DNA of 64,000 nt, taken from Gliomastix tumulicola (lineage: Eukaryota > Ascomycota > Sordariomycetes > Hypocreales > Bionectriaceae). Location: positions 3,162,001 to 3,226,000 of the forward strand of contig BCHX01000007.1 of assembly GCA_001599755.1 (NCBI GenBank), read 5' to 3'. The notes under the pieces are model-generated. The model was not told where the DNA came from. It made no database searches and was given only the letters and a program-made list of their open reading frames with translations. Below, piece by piece: positions 54,222 through 64,000 of this stretch. Each line of letters begins with the position of its first letter. Positions within the stretch are counted from its first letter, which is position 1. Position numbers and translations under genes: made by a program.

Positions 54222-55946
54222 TCACACCGCCAGTAGCGCCTCCTTGAAAGCCTCGAAATCGTTCGGCACGCCCAACCCCGAGATGGCGTCCCATCCCGTC
54301 TTCGCCGGCCACCCGCCAGGGCTCTGCCCGTCTGCAAACCTGCACGAATAGCTCGTCCCCTCGGTGATGTCCTGCAGGACCGCCTTCACCGGCTCCGAGT
54401 ACAGGTGCTTGTTCAGCCAGCCCAGCACGTCCTTGCCAGCCTTCAGCCGAGCGTCGTTGACCAGGCCGATCATGGCAGCCAGCAGCGGCGTGCTCGCGCT
54501 CGTGCCGTCCAGCAAGATAGGCACCATCCTGATCAGCACTATGAATGTCGTCCCGATGGCTGAGATGTCTGGTGTCGCCCTCATGCTCGCGTTGTAGTAG
54601 CCCTCGAGGTGGCCTCCGAGCGCATCGACGTACGCGTCGACGACACCGTCCTGCCACGACTCCCGGGCGAAGTACTGCGAGAAGCCGCCTCCGCTGAGGC
54701 CAGCACCGGCCGGCGGATCACCCTGGTTTCGAGTGGCGCCCACAGCCGTGACCCAGGGACACGATGCTGGGAAGACGGCCATGGTCACGTCTTTGCCGTC
54801 GGGCGTGCGGCACGACGAGTTCCTCGCGCCTTTAGCACCTCCGTCCCCCGATCCGCCGAGGATAGACGTGCCCCGGGCCGTCAGCAGACCAAACATGGAG
54901 CAGACTCGCTCGGCGTATGGGCGCGGCACCGACAGCTCGTCGTCTGCGTAGGAAAACGACAGCACGTGCGGGATCTCGTCGTCCGATTTGTCGAGCAGAT
55001 ACTCGAGAAACTCCAGGTACGGCTCGTTGTCGACAAACTCCTCAGGATAGGGCAGTCCAGAGGCATCCAGCTTCACGCCGCGCCCGCCCGTTGAGTAGTA
55101 TGTCATCTGCGCGGGGTAGCCCAGGCTCATGGCGTATTGCATGTCGAGCGCAGCCTCCGACCCGGCCATTCTCGGATCCTGCGGGTTCTCTCCGCCGTTG
55201 ACCAGCTCGACCGAGAAGTTGTAGCCCGTGGACGCGATGTCGGGTGCGAGGGCCGTCAGGAACGTCTGGGTGTCGTTGTAGTTGGCGTATTCCTCGAGGA
55301 AGCCGGCAATGCCCACACGGACGGAGGATGTCGCGTCCGCAGACACGTTGGGGAAGTTGTACATCTGGCGGATGCAGGCCGGGGTCGTCCTCCCAGCGCA
55401 CGGCTGGCCCGCTCGTTTCTGGAGGTCTGTTGCCTCCGCAGGCTGCGACAGCTCTTTCCTCGGCGACATGAAGTTGGCCACGGGGTGGACGAAGCTGATG
55501 GCGCCCTTGAGATGATCAGGGATGGAGTACTCCGTCGTGCGCATCACGGGATCCTGGTCCTCGAAGGCGAACTTGCGCAGTTCCATCTCGAGGAGCTGCT
55601 GGGCATCGCCGACCGTGGTGTGCGCGTGGATCCAGTCGTCCTGCTGCACCGCGTCCGCGATGCCCTGGGACTGCAGCCACTTCTGCACAGCCTCGACGTC
55701 GTCCTGGTCGGGCGCGCGAAGCTCTCGCGCTTCCTTGGCCGAGAGGTGCTTGCCCCCAGGCGTCATGATTCTCTTGCTCAGCTGCGCCATGTTTGGCTCG
55801 CGCAGGGCAAACGAGAGCCGCAGCGGCTGCGACAGATCTGCATCGCCCTCAATCTGCTTCCATCCTGCGGGCATATACGACACCGTCTCCAGGACCGCGC
55901 AGGAGCCCAAGGCCACCACCAAGCTGAGTGCCGCGATTGAATTCAT
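54222..55946 (-). CDS. Secreted sedolisin (S53 tripeptidyl-peptidase type) protease
   Basis: 574 residues, single exon. Residues 1-17 are a signal peptide (AALSLVVALGSCAVLE). A pro-domain covers about 20-170 (RLSFALREPN, then a WIHAHTTVGDAQQLL-type segment). The catalytic domain has Glu264 and Asp268 in GSEAALDMQYA, Asp368 in GGSGDGG and Ser483 in DGTSASTP. These fit the Glu-Asp-Ser centre with oxyanion Asp of sedolisins, except that the usual SGTSAS motif reads DGTSAS. The C-terminal GWDAISGLG carries the calcium-site Asp. Such enzymes work at acid pH outside the cell, releasing tripeptides from proteins, and are self-activated by loss of the pro-domain. Confidence 0.92.
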   Translation of the reverse strand: MNSIAALSLVVALGSCAVLETVSYMPAGWKQIEGDADLSQPLRLSFALREPNMAQLSKRIMTPGGKHLSAKEARELRAPDQDDVEAVQKWLQSQGIADAVQQDDWIHAHTTVGDAQQLLEMELRKFAFEDQDPVMRTTEYSIPDHLKGAISFVHPVANFMSPRKELSQPAEATDLQKRAGQPCAGRTTPACIRQMYNFPNVSADATSSVRVGIAGFLEEYANYNDTQTFLTALAPDIASTGYNFSVELVNGGENPQDPRMAGSEAALDMQYAMSLGYPAQMTYYSTGGRGVKLDASGLPYPEEFVDNEPYLEFLEYLLDKSDDEIPHVLSFSYADDELSVPRPYAERVCSMFGLLTARGTSILGGSGDGGAKGARNSSCRTPDGKDVTMAVFPASCPWVTAVGATRNQGDPPAGAGLSGGGFSQYFARESWQDGVVDAYVDALGGHLEGYYNASMRATPDISAIGTTFIVLIRMVPILLDGTSASTPLLAAMIGLVNDARLKAGKDVLGWLNKHLYSEPVKAVLQDITEGTSYSCRFADGQSPGGWPAKTGWDAISGLGVPNDFEAFKEALLAV

Positions 55947-58900
55947 CGTCGATTATTTCGTCCTGCTGATGTGTGTCGAGCATCAATTGACGAGGGGCCT
56001 TGCTGTCCTTTTGAAGAGGGCCCCCCTGGCGTGTCACCGTGACGATACGCGACGTGAGACAGGGCAATAAGGACGACAACGTTCCCCGAGCGCGCACAAG
56101 GGAAGCGAATGTCGGACACGAGGTATGGCCGGCTGAGAGATGCATTCCTCGCCCTTCGCCCTGCCCCAAATCGAGGCGAGACATGAGTCAAGATTCCTCG
56201 GGACGACCGCGACAAAACCTTAATCCCACGGATTTTGAGCTCCCTGGGCCTCTTGCCCATCTTTTATTTCTTGGAGAATTCCTCCTGCTACTCATGCGGC
56301 GGGATGTTGCTTCCGTCCTGTATCGTCCAGGCCGTACGCAGATTCGGACTCACGATCGGCCATCCCTGCCTGGGGGAACGTCGTCGATACTGATATTGAC
56401 ATTATCGCATTGGCACTCCGGAATAGGGATCGGCCGCGATTCTGTCGAATATTCATTTGGCCTTGCTCGAGCGTGCAAACGTCGCGCTGTCCAGCGGTAC
56501 TGCTCCGTGTTGTGAGCAGCTGATGAAGGGGGTCACGATGCACCAGAGATCGCCCTCTACACCGCTCGCTCTCCTAGAGATACACTGCGTCCAGCAATTC
56601 ATCGCCGCTGCCGCACGGCCTGCGACTGCATCAATCACAATGAAACGGCACTCACCTCATGCTGTCGCGGCTCCGTCCACCGGGACACCTCCTCTGGGCT
56701 CACGCCACGGCCGCATCCTCTCTCCGCATCCTTCCTACGGCCAGCGACGGTTCGGAGCTCTGTCAGCGGCAAATGACTACTCTAGCGCCGTCCGGAGGCA
56801 ATACGAATTGTCACAAGGACATCCTGTCCGTCGCGGCGACTGCGGGAGAGCCGTTAGCACACCTCAGTCCCTCCATCCGAAGCGACCTGCCCGAAATTCG
56901 TCGGCCCATCCATGAGCGAGCTCCGCCATCGGAAAAAGAAGATGCGAGCGCTCGGCCATATTCTCTGACGTGAGAGGGCTCGAGGCGCAAATGCGGGCTT
57001 TTAAGTGGCCTCAGATTGGTCTCTCACACCACCACCCTCTTTATTGCTGCCCCCGCCCAGACACCTTCCTCGTCGAATCAGCTATCCGTCGTGTCAATAT
57101 TGCACAAAACAGTCTGCCTCCTCTTGGCCCTGGCGGTATTATCATTATTGGATTTTTGACAGCTGGTCGATCATGTCAGCCCAGGCCAGAGGTCCAGACA
57201 CGGGGGCTGAAATCGATAGTCTGATTTGGCGGCAGAATTGCCACTAGACGTGCTCTATCAGAAGCCACGCACAGTCCCTTCTTTGCTGGGCGTCGTCCAT
57301 TGGGTGCAATTATGATGCCCCGTTCTCACTGAGGCGTGATTATCAATCCACTCGCGGCCAACAGTGCAGCCACGTCCAGCCCACCCAGCTGGGTGGTTGG
57401 CCTTGGAGCCACCAGCCATGAACAGCGATAGGGGCCTAGCCCTTCATTTTTCCATGCAACACAAGGTCTACTGCTGGCTCTCAGAGCCGCAGAGGTCTAG
57501 AAGCGTTCGTCGAAGACGCTCCGGAGTCCAGAACGTCGTCCAGCCTCAAACACTAGCAACTGTTCTGGACCCCAACGTCGGTCTGTTCTCAGCCTCACGG
57601 ACAGTCCACCACCGCCTGGACTCGTTACCGAAGTTCACTTGATGATAAGATCAGAACTGAGGCCGTCTGACCGCTCCAGGCGGGAGGGGTAGTGCGGATT
57701 CGCAGTGGTGGTGTCTCAAGCCACACACCTCCCTTGCGTCCTTAGAGGATGGGTGGTCTCCCCGCCCATATCTCAGCTGACCGCATTTATTACAATGCCC
57801 AAATCCGGCAACGGGAAGCACCTTCATGCGACGGCGGCATCGCTTTTAACGGACTTTGCACGGCGTGTGGGTGAGCAACGTGCAAGCTGCTGGCAGCGGT
57901 GCGAGCGTTTCGGGTGGCTCGTGGTGGCAGTACGTGGCAGTAAGACAGACTGAGACTCGGCGAGCATCTTACCACACGACTACGCTGCCTATTGGTGCCA
58001 TATCAAGCTACCACCCCCGCTTCTGGTCGACATCTGACTGCTTCGTAGCTTGCAGTCCACTGACCACACCGTCAATTTCCCGACCAAGAGGGGCTCCCTA
58101 TGACTCAGGGTTGACGGCTCACGTTCACCTTCTTCCCGCGTCCGAGTCTCCTTTTTTTGCGTATCTGGCTCTGATTCTAGAGCTACGGGACCGAACCGCA
58201 GACCATTCATCAGCTTCGTCGAGACCGCATCCAGAGCACGATCGTCAAAGCCACCAAAGCCACAGCGCGTCAACCACCCACACCATCAAGCCGTTCCATC
58301 CAGTAGCCAGACCGACGCCAAGGGAAGGCGGTCGCCGACCTCCCTCCATTAGCAAACCTGTGCTCACCATGTGACGCCTCTCCTCCTGCAAGATGACGGT
58401 ACCACTCGATGACGAAACGGCTGCCATGCTCGCTCTATGGCCCGACAATACCCCATCGGCTGGCCATCGGGCGTCCCGTCCCAGCGGTGCTTTCGTCTGC
58501 CTTCCCCACACCTCCTTTCCCTAGGCTTCCCATTCCATAGGCCATCTTGGAGAGCGAGGAGGAGATCGCGCTGGGGCCGGGCTTTCGTAGATTTTGCCTC
58601 CTTTTACGGACACCCCCCGCTGCGTCATCTTTGCCTCCCAGGTCGAGCCGTGCGTTAAGCGAAGGGAGACCACTTGCCATACCCGGAGTTGAGGTCTCGC
58701 TGCTTTAATGTGTGATTTTGCTGCGGTAAGGACGTTGGTCATTGGGCTGTAGGCTGACTTGATGAGGGGGTTGTGGCTGGAGGGGCTCTGTGGCGTGTAG
58801 GCATGCTGCGGTCTTCATACAGCTACCTGAACTCGTTTATTTTGCCTTGCTCTAGCCTTAATATATTCCAATACGTAAGGCCAGAGGTACCTGGCGGATA

Positions 58901-59201
58901 GTACTCTGGCTATAACCCTCTTGACGTGTCCCATAGCCCAAGCTACAGCGACTATACAATCTGGCAGGCAAGGCATAATTTTGCGAGGGGAGCGACCAAC
59001 ATGAGGTCTATAAGCTTTGCAAGCTATCCGACAGCAACATTGTCATCGAATATATCATTCTTTGCCTCATTAAAAAAGGACGCTTCGCCATTTGAGAACA
59101 CTACCAATAGTTACTAATTTTTTGAGCCAAGTTCCATGCACCTACACTTTTCAGACGCCAGAGCACAATAGAGTACAATTTTGCAGCCATGCTTATCCCT
59201 C
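55947..59201. other. Gene-poor region, 3.3 kb
   Basis: Between the protease promoter and the 3' end of the MFS gene. Frames of up to 172 codons (57856-58374 plus) and 152 codons (56457-56915 plus) have Ser/Arg/Pro/His-rich composition, no motif and no splice pattern. The last 400 bp are AT-rich. Confidence 0.55.
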
Positions 59202-60638
59202 TCAACTCGCTGTCTCACGGTCTTTCAGACCCATGAACATCCACAACATCAACAAGTCGTACCCAGCCTTCATGGCTCCCGCTCCGGTCAGAACAGCAAT
59301 CCACCATCCCTTCTCGGCGAATAAACCCGTCGAGCCTATGCCTCCGGCCTGCGCCAGCGTCTTCAGCGTGTTGACGACGCCCAGCACGGCTGTCCGTTCT
59401 GCGGGGAGAACAGCGGCTGCGAGGAAGGCCTGTCGAGGTGCTTGGTCCATGCTCTGCGTGCAGGCGCGGAGCGACAGGAACGCCATAGCAAGCCATGTTC
59501 CGAGACCTCCTGGGGAAGGCCACGGAATCATGGAGAGGAAGATGGCCGAGGGGAGATGCGTGAAGACCATGGTCTTGAGCGGTCCCAGACGGCGAGCCAG
59601 TGGCAGGGCCGCCAGGTTGGACAGCGTGGCCAGGATATTCGTGACGAGGAAGAGAGAGCCGAGAGACCCGGGTTGGAGGTTGTGGACCGTGGTGAAGAAG
59701 TATGTCAGCCACGAGGGCGAGGCCATGCCTGACGCGAACGAGTCGAGGAAGAACAGAACCAGGAGTCGGTAGAGGATCGACCGTGACAGCGGGGATATGT
59801 AGGGGAAGAAGCCACGGACGCGTGCCCAAATGCCAGACCTGGCGGCGGCAGGCTTCGGAGCCTGCGCCGGCTCCGGATCTCTCTCCTCGTCATCGTCGTT
59901 CCCAGACAAGAAAGCCTCCTCCTCGCCACCCACGTCGAGGTTGACAGCCTCATACTCCGGCTTGGGAGGCTCGGCCTCGACCGCAGGCGAGAGCATGAGC
60001 ACGAGCGAGAGCTTGACCAGCCCGACCACCGCATACAGCAGAAACACGACCCGGTACGCCGCGTTCTCGGACCACGACGCGACATCCTTCAGCCCCTGCA
60101 CCATCCACCCGGACGTCACGGTGCCCAGCGCGGCGCCCGCGGTCCCGAAGAGCGTGTACCACGCGAAGATGTCGCTCCGCTGGTCCTTCTCCGTCAGCTG
60201 CGCGAGCGTCGACTCCTCCACCGCCCTGAACGGGCCGATCTCGTTCCCGCTCGGGCTGATGACGCCCACGACGCTGGCCAGCACCAGGATCCAGTAGTTG
60301 TCGCTCGCCGCAAACGCCACGCCGCTCGCGGTCATCAGCGCCGCCCCGGCAGCCAGCACACGCCGTCTCCCTACCCTGTCCGTGATGGCGGTGAGCAGCG
60401 TGCTGACGAGCGTGTCGCCCAGCAGCGTCAGCGTCATGAACAGGCCGACGCGGTCGTCGGAGATGCCCAGCCCCGAGAGGAAGTGCGCGAGGATGAGGAA
60501 GGACGCGCCGTACGCGAACAGGCGGACGAAGCGCTGGGTGCAGAGGATCTTGGTGTCGCGGCAGGAGTGCCGGATGCTGCTGAAGCCGCTCTCGGCCGCG
60601 AGCCGGGAGAGCCAGGACGATGCCGTGTTGGATGCCAT
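59202..60638 (-). CDS. MFS transporter with long central loop
   Basis: 478 residues, no introns. Hydrophobic helices are visible from FVRLFAYGASFLILAHFL onward. The MFS loop motif is DRVGRRR (about 86-92). A second motif, WMVQGLKDV, precedes the sixth helix. A central hydrophilic loop at about 225-280 is Glu/Asp/Pro-rich (EEEAFLSGNDDDEERD). Helices 7-12 follow, with LARRLGPLK as the matching loop in the second half. Twelve helices and cytosolic ends are expected. The substrate is unknown; it is not of the same family as the MFS pseudogene at 29618. Confidence 0.85.
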   Translation of the reverse strand: MASNTASSWLSRLAAESGFSSIRHSCRDTKILCTQRFVRLFAYGASFLILAHFLSGLGISDDRVGLFMTLTLLGDTLVSTLLTAITDRVGRRRVLAAGAALMTASGVAFAASDNYWILVLASVVGVISPSGNEIGPFRAVEESTLAQLTEKDQRSDIFAWYTLFGTAGAALGTVTSGWMVQGLKDVASWSENAAYRVVFLLYAVVGLVKLSLVLMLSPAVEAEPPKPEYEAVNLDVGGEEEAFLSGNDDDEERDPEPAQAPKPAAARSGIWARVRGFFPYISPLSRSILYRLLVLFFLDSFASGMASPSWLTYFFTTVHNLQPGSLGSLFLVTNILATLSNLAALPLARRLGPLKTMVFTHLPSAIFLSMIPWPSPGGLGTWLAMAFLSLRACTQSMDQAPRQAFLAAAVLPAERTAVLGVVNTLKTLAQAGGIGSTGLFAEKGWWIAVLTGAGAMKAGYDLLMLWMFMGLKDRETAS

Positions 60639-61545
60639 TATTGCCGTCGTTTCATTCTCGATCCCTGCACTTCTTCTTCTCTTTGGTCCCTCATTACGAG
60701 TAGACGGGAGGTTGGATTAATTGAGGATAACTGGGGGATGATGGCATGATAAAATGTGTGCTGCTCGGCGCGGGCTCGGAGATAAAACTGGCTGGCGTCA
60801 CAAGCGTACGTCACCCCCACGAAAGTCAGTGACACACCGGGTTCACTGTTAGAGTGAAAGGGATGGGGCGAAGGTGCCGGAATTCCGAGCATTTGGGCCC
60901 TGGATCAGGCTGTGACTGGCTGCTGGTGAGTCTGCTCAGTTCTCTCACTGTGCAGCATTATGCAAGGCCGGGATGGGCCAACGGCCACATCACGAGGATG
61001 GAGCACCACAGCTCGTAACGCCGCACCGCGACAGAAATGCATTAAGGAATTGATCGGAAATTTAAGCATAATGAAGATCGGGAGCGATTCTGGTATTGAT
61101 TTTTAAATCAAGGAAAAATCAGAGATCTTGAATCCACAAACAAGGCTGATATCATCGTGTGCATGAGCGTGTTCCTGCCATGTGGGTGTTGAAAACCTCC
61201 TGTCCCAGCTTGGGTATGGATGGGTATGGCGATACATGTGAGATCGACAATTCAGGTTCGGTTTTAGGTAACGACGTACCTATTCCAGTCGACATACTCG
61301 TCTACATCCTCGAGACCTTGACCTTGAGCAGACACCAGCCAGTGTGAAGTCAAGACTGCGTGTCGAGGATGGATGGGCTCCAGGAAGTCTTCGAGCTGCC
61401 AGCTTATCCGGTAGCTCTCGCACTATTCATGGAGCACATGGTGTACCTCGGAGAAGCAACAGTCTAGCACACTGCAGGCAACGTAATGTCTGGTCGAAAC
61501 TCAGGGAACTCCATGCTTCTATCGAGTGTTGAGTATCGTTGCACC
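60639..61545. other. Intergenic region
   Basis: Promoter of the MFS gene and 3' flank of the cysteine-rich secreted protein gene. No feature recognised. Confidence 0.5.
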
Positions 61546-62713
61546 CTAAATCAGCAATCTCGCAGCAAGGACGCAGGCCATAAGCACCCATATGCTGGGA
61601 GACAGAAGCCCTGCAGCATCCTCGTCATCACCATCTCCATTGCTGTCTCCGGTCCCAGACTGGCTGCTGTCGCCCCCGTCATTCCCTCCGCCATTGCTAT
61701 TGCTCGAATCATCATTGCTGTCGTCGTTGTTATTCGAACCACCGCCATTATCATCTCCAGAGTCCGCCGTCGGCTCAGCATCGGCACTGACCACCGTGAC
61801 CTCGTGCACCGTGTTCTTATACGTCCACGTAAAGGTCTCGCCGCTGACCGGGGCAGTTACCACGCCATTCTTGTTGCTGATCGTCTGCGTCCCCTCGGCC
61901 GGGAAGTCGTCTGGTCCGTAAAACTTCGCCGAGCTGTCGCCGCCAGGCGGTGTGAAGTCGAATCCGTCGCGGCCGCACGATAAGTTCGCCATTGCATCGC
62001 CGCATTGGGACCAGTCGTCCTCGCCGTTCTTACCGACTGCAACGTCGTAAACTTCTTGCAGTCCTAGGTCGTACGGATCGGTGTTGGGGCATATGTCGAA
62101 GAAGCTATCAAGTCACGGTCAGAGAGCTCCATCTCAATCCTTTTTTTCTCTCCTCTTCCCAGAGCTGATAATGGAGAACTCACGCTGAGAGCTGCGCAGA
62201 CTGTGCACAGCAGATGCAAGAAGCAGTGAATGCTTGGATCTCGTCGTTCGACGTCAACGTGTTGAGTATATCCTCCCCCTTTCTTCCACAGCTGTCGATC
62301 TCCTGCGAGGTTCGGTAGATGGACGTGACCAGCTTCCCCAAGTTGCACGAGCAGGCACCAGGGGCGTCATCGGGCGGCGGGTAGAATGGAATGCCGGAGA
62401 AGTCGGGGTTGAGACACCACGTCCCAATATCGCCAGCCGTCTGCTGGTACTCGCAGCCGTACACTTTATCCCAGCAGTGCGCAGCGGCACAGTCGATCTC
62501 GGCCTGGGTGCGGATACAGGAACAGACGTTGCTGCAGTCGATGTTCTGCCCCTCGCAGTTGTTGTTGATGCAGTCCGCCCACGCTGACTCGGCATCCTCA
62601 TAGCAGGACTCCATGCCGGACGGGTCGACACAGGACTTGGAGTCGAAGTACCCAACCTGGGCCGCGATGCCCAGATCCGCGAGGACGAGCAGAGACGCGA
62701 GTAGTCGAAACAT
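61546..62713 (-). CDS. Cysteine-rich secreted protein with GPI-like tail
   Basis: Two exons, 62713-62184 and 62104-61546, give 362 residues. The ATG at 62713 starts a clear signal peptide (MFRLLASLLVLADLGIAAQ). Residues about 20-200 are Cys-rich, with CVDPSGMESCYED, NNNCEGQNIDCSNVCSC, a HCWDKVYGC stretch and SCICC. A GETFTWTYKNTVHEV segment follows near residue 260. A low-complexity Asp/Gly/Asn/Ser spacer (about 275-335) leads to a hydrophobic end (SPSIWVLMACVLAARLLI) with no following basic residues. This is the pattern of GPI-anchored fungal wall proteins. I do not recognise the family and no function can be given. Confidence 0.82.
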
Positions 62714-63698
62714 GGTTAAATCGTATCGTATGGCGTCACAGCCACTAGCCAAGTTGACGTTCGATCGGGGGCGGGAGCCTCCATACGTAGTTTAAATATT
62801 GCACCCTCGGAGAATTGCGGCGAACTTGGCGGGCGGCTCGTCGGCATGGCCTTTTTCTGGGCAGCTGAAATATCTATCAGACGAGGATATAAAAATAAGG
62901 GATCTTTTGAGCCTCTCCACTGTCGACGCCTCTGCATTTGTTCTAGCTGGTGGGTAAGAGACGGGGATCGACGGACTTGGCTTCACGATGTTTCTCCATA
63001 TCTTCCACCGCTCTCCATCGACAAGGCGTAATTTCACCCAATGCGGATATTCGTCACCGGGAATTGGGAGTTGGAAAAGACCGTCACTGACGTGGAGTTG
63101 GGCCGGAGCAGCCGCCCTGGCCTGAGATGGATGGGCTGTTCCTGGGAATCCTGTGACCACATGGAGCAGGGATGGGCGAGCGCACATTTATGTTCCCTGT
63201 CTTTTTTTGGTCTGAGGGCAGGGTTGACATGTCTCAATTAAGTCCGGTGTCAGGTTGGACAATGACATTCTGATCTGACTATTGTCCTACTCTCCGTCTA
63301 CTCAGTTAAAAGATTCCCTTCCGCCTGGACAGTATCACCTGTACACAAAGGAATGTTCTCCCATAACGGTTAAGCTCGAGGAAAACATAGAATCACTATA
63401 TCACTAATATGTAGATGAGTATAGCGTTATATGAGATGTCCTAACTAATACCAGCCTGACTGATCCGTGGCTGAACATCATCCAAGAAAAGACTGAAGTT
63501 CGGGATCGGCGATTATCATCATCCCGAGCAAATTATATGCTCCTCCGATGCCACTAAGAATTTTAGGAGGGAACAAAGCATGTGGAATGAATTTATCACT
63601 ACGTCTACCTCGTACCTTCGAGGAGACCGCGAACCAAAAATGTGATCACTGAACTCGAGTACCATCATTCCAAAAGGTCTAGCTACCCCTAACTCCCT
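62714..63698. other. Intergenic region
   Basis: Promoter of the cysteine-rich secreted protein gene and 3' flank of the gene at the window edge. Short frames only. Confidence 0.5.
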
Positions 63699-63983
63699 CT
63701 ACAGCCCCTCCTCTTCACACGCTCGAAGCCCATTGCGAACATCGCCAAGCCGTCCGTTGATGAAGGCCAAATCCGCCTTCCGGAGGTCAATCTCATCAAG
63801 CAGAGCATCCTCGTCAAGCTTGTAGTGGATTCGGATAGCAATGGCCTCGGCGGTCTCCTTCCACACCTCGTCACGGTCCGCCCACAGGTGTTCAAAGAAA
63901 CTAATGCTGTTGAGACGGTCGAGGAGGCCTCGGAGGGTGTCGTTTATTTCCTCCTGCTGGTTCTGATAATCTTGCTCGACCAT
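63699..63983 (-). CDS. Small coiled-coil protein or 3' end of a larger gene
   Basis: A 94-residue frame from ATG 63983 to TAG at 63699. It is highly charged and helical (NQQEEINDTLRGLLDRLN, then LDEDALLDEIDLRKADLAF), consistent with a coiled coil. The frame stays open upstream to the window edge, so this may be the C-terminal part of a longer protein. No family recognised. Confidence 0.5.
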   Translation of the reverse strand: MVEQDYQNQQEEINDTLRGLLDRLNSISFFEHLWADRDEVWKETAEAIAIRIHYKLDEDALLDEIDLRKADLAFINGRLGDVRNGLRACEEEGL

Positions 63984-64000
63984 GAGCAGAACTATTGGGA

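Noticed and set aside
58393..58524. 43-codon frame starting MTVPLDDETAAMLALWP, reminiscent of fungal alpha/beta hydrolase N-termini
   Set aside because: No hydrolase body follows in any frame; resemblance of a short start is too weak.

Overview
The window is nuclear DNA of a filamentous ascomycete, most likely a Sordariomycete. The evidence is intron-rich genes with short (44-88 nt) introns, GT..CTNA(A/C)..AG signals, pyrimidine-rich promoters, and families typical of Pezizomycotina (2EXR, HeLo-NACHT-ankyrin, 'fungal N-terminal domain', PDR-type ABC, sedolisin, Hst3/Hst4-type sirtuin). I found no tRNA, rRNA, CRISPR, virus or intact transposon. Gene names rest on motifs read by eye; no database was searched.

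Layout: 1-1500 holds the 5' part of a 2EXR protein (minus). 1501-6219 is a long gene-poor stretch. 6220-9191 encodes a tandem chromodomain protein. 12825-14987 encodes a bacterial-type iron-sulfur L-serine dehydratase, probably mitochondrial. 15159-28654 is an accessory block: a HeLo-NACHT-ankyrin STAND receptor, a 9-exon 'fungal N-terminal domain' protein, a VIT/vWA protein and an F-box/ankyrin protein. 29618-38716 looks like a transport/detoxification group: a frameshifted MFS transporter, an alpha/beta hydrolase and a 10-exon PDR-type ABC pump. 39918-46807 holds a second 2EXR protein, an unknown protein with a HEPN-like motif preceded by 95-bp tandem repeats, and an F-box/ankyrin paralogue of the one at 25766. 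47415-53182 holds a class V aminotransferase-fold enzyme and a sirtuin with a long C-terminal extension. 54222-63983 holds a secreted sedolisin protease, a 3.3-kb stretch with no gene I can support, an MFS transporter, a cysteine-rich secreted protein with a GPI-like tail, and the 3' part of a coiled-coil protein.

The strongest oddity is the MFS gene at 29618-31387. Its 5' part is normal, but within about 650 bp it carries six insertions, each an exact tandem duplication or homopolymer extension of 1, 4, 13, 4, 4 and 1 bp. Each is 1 modulo 3; they total 27 bp, so the last one restores the original frame. Other points worth checking are a predicted GC-AG intron in the ABC gene, the HEPN-like motif, the inverted F-box/ankyrin pair, and the NLR-type neighbourhood.
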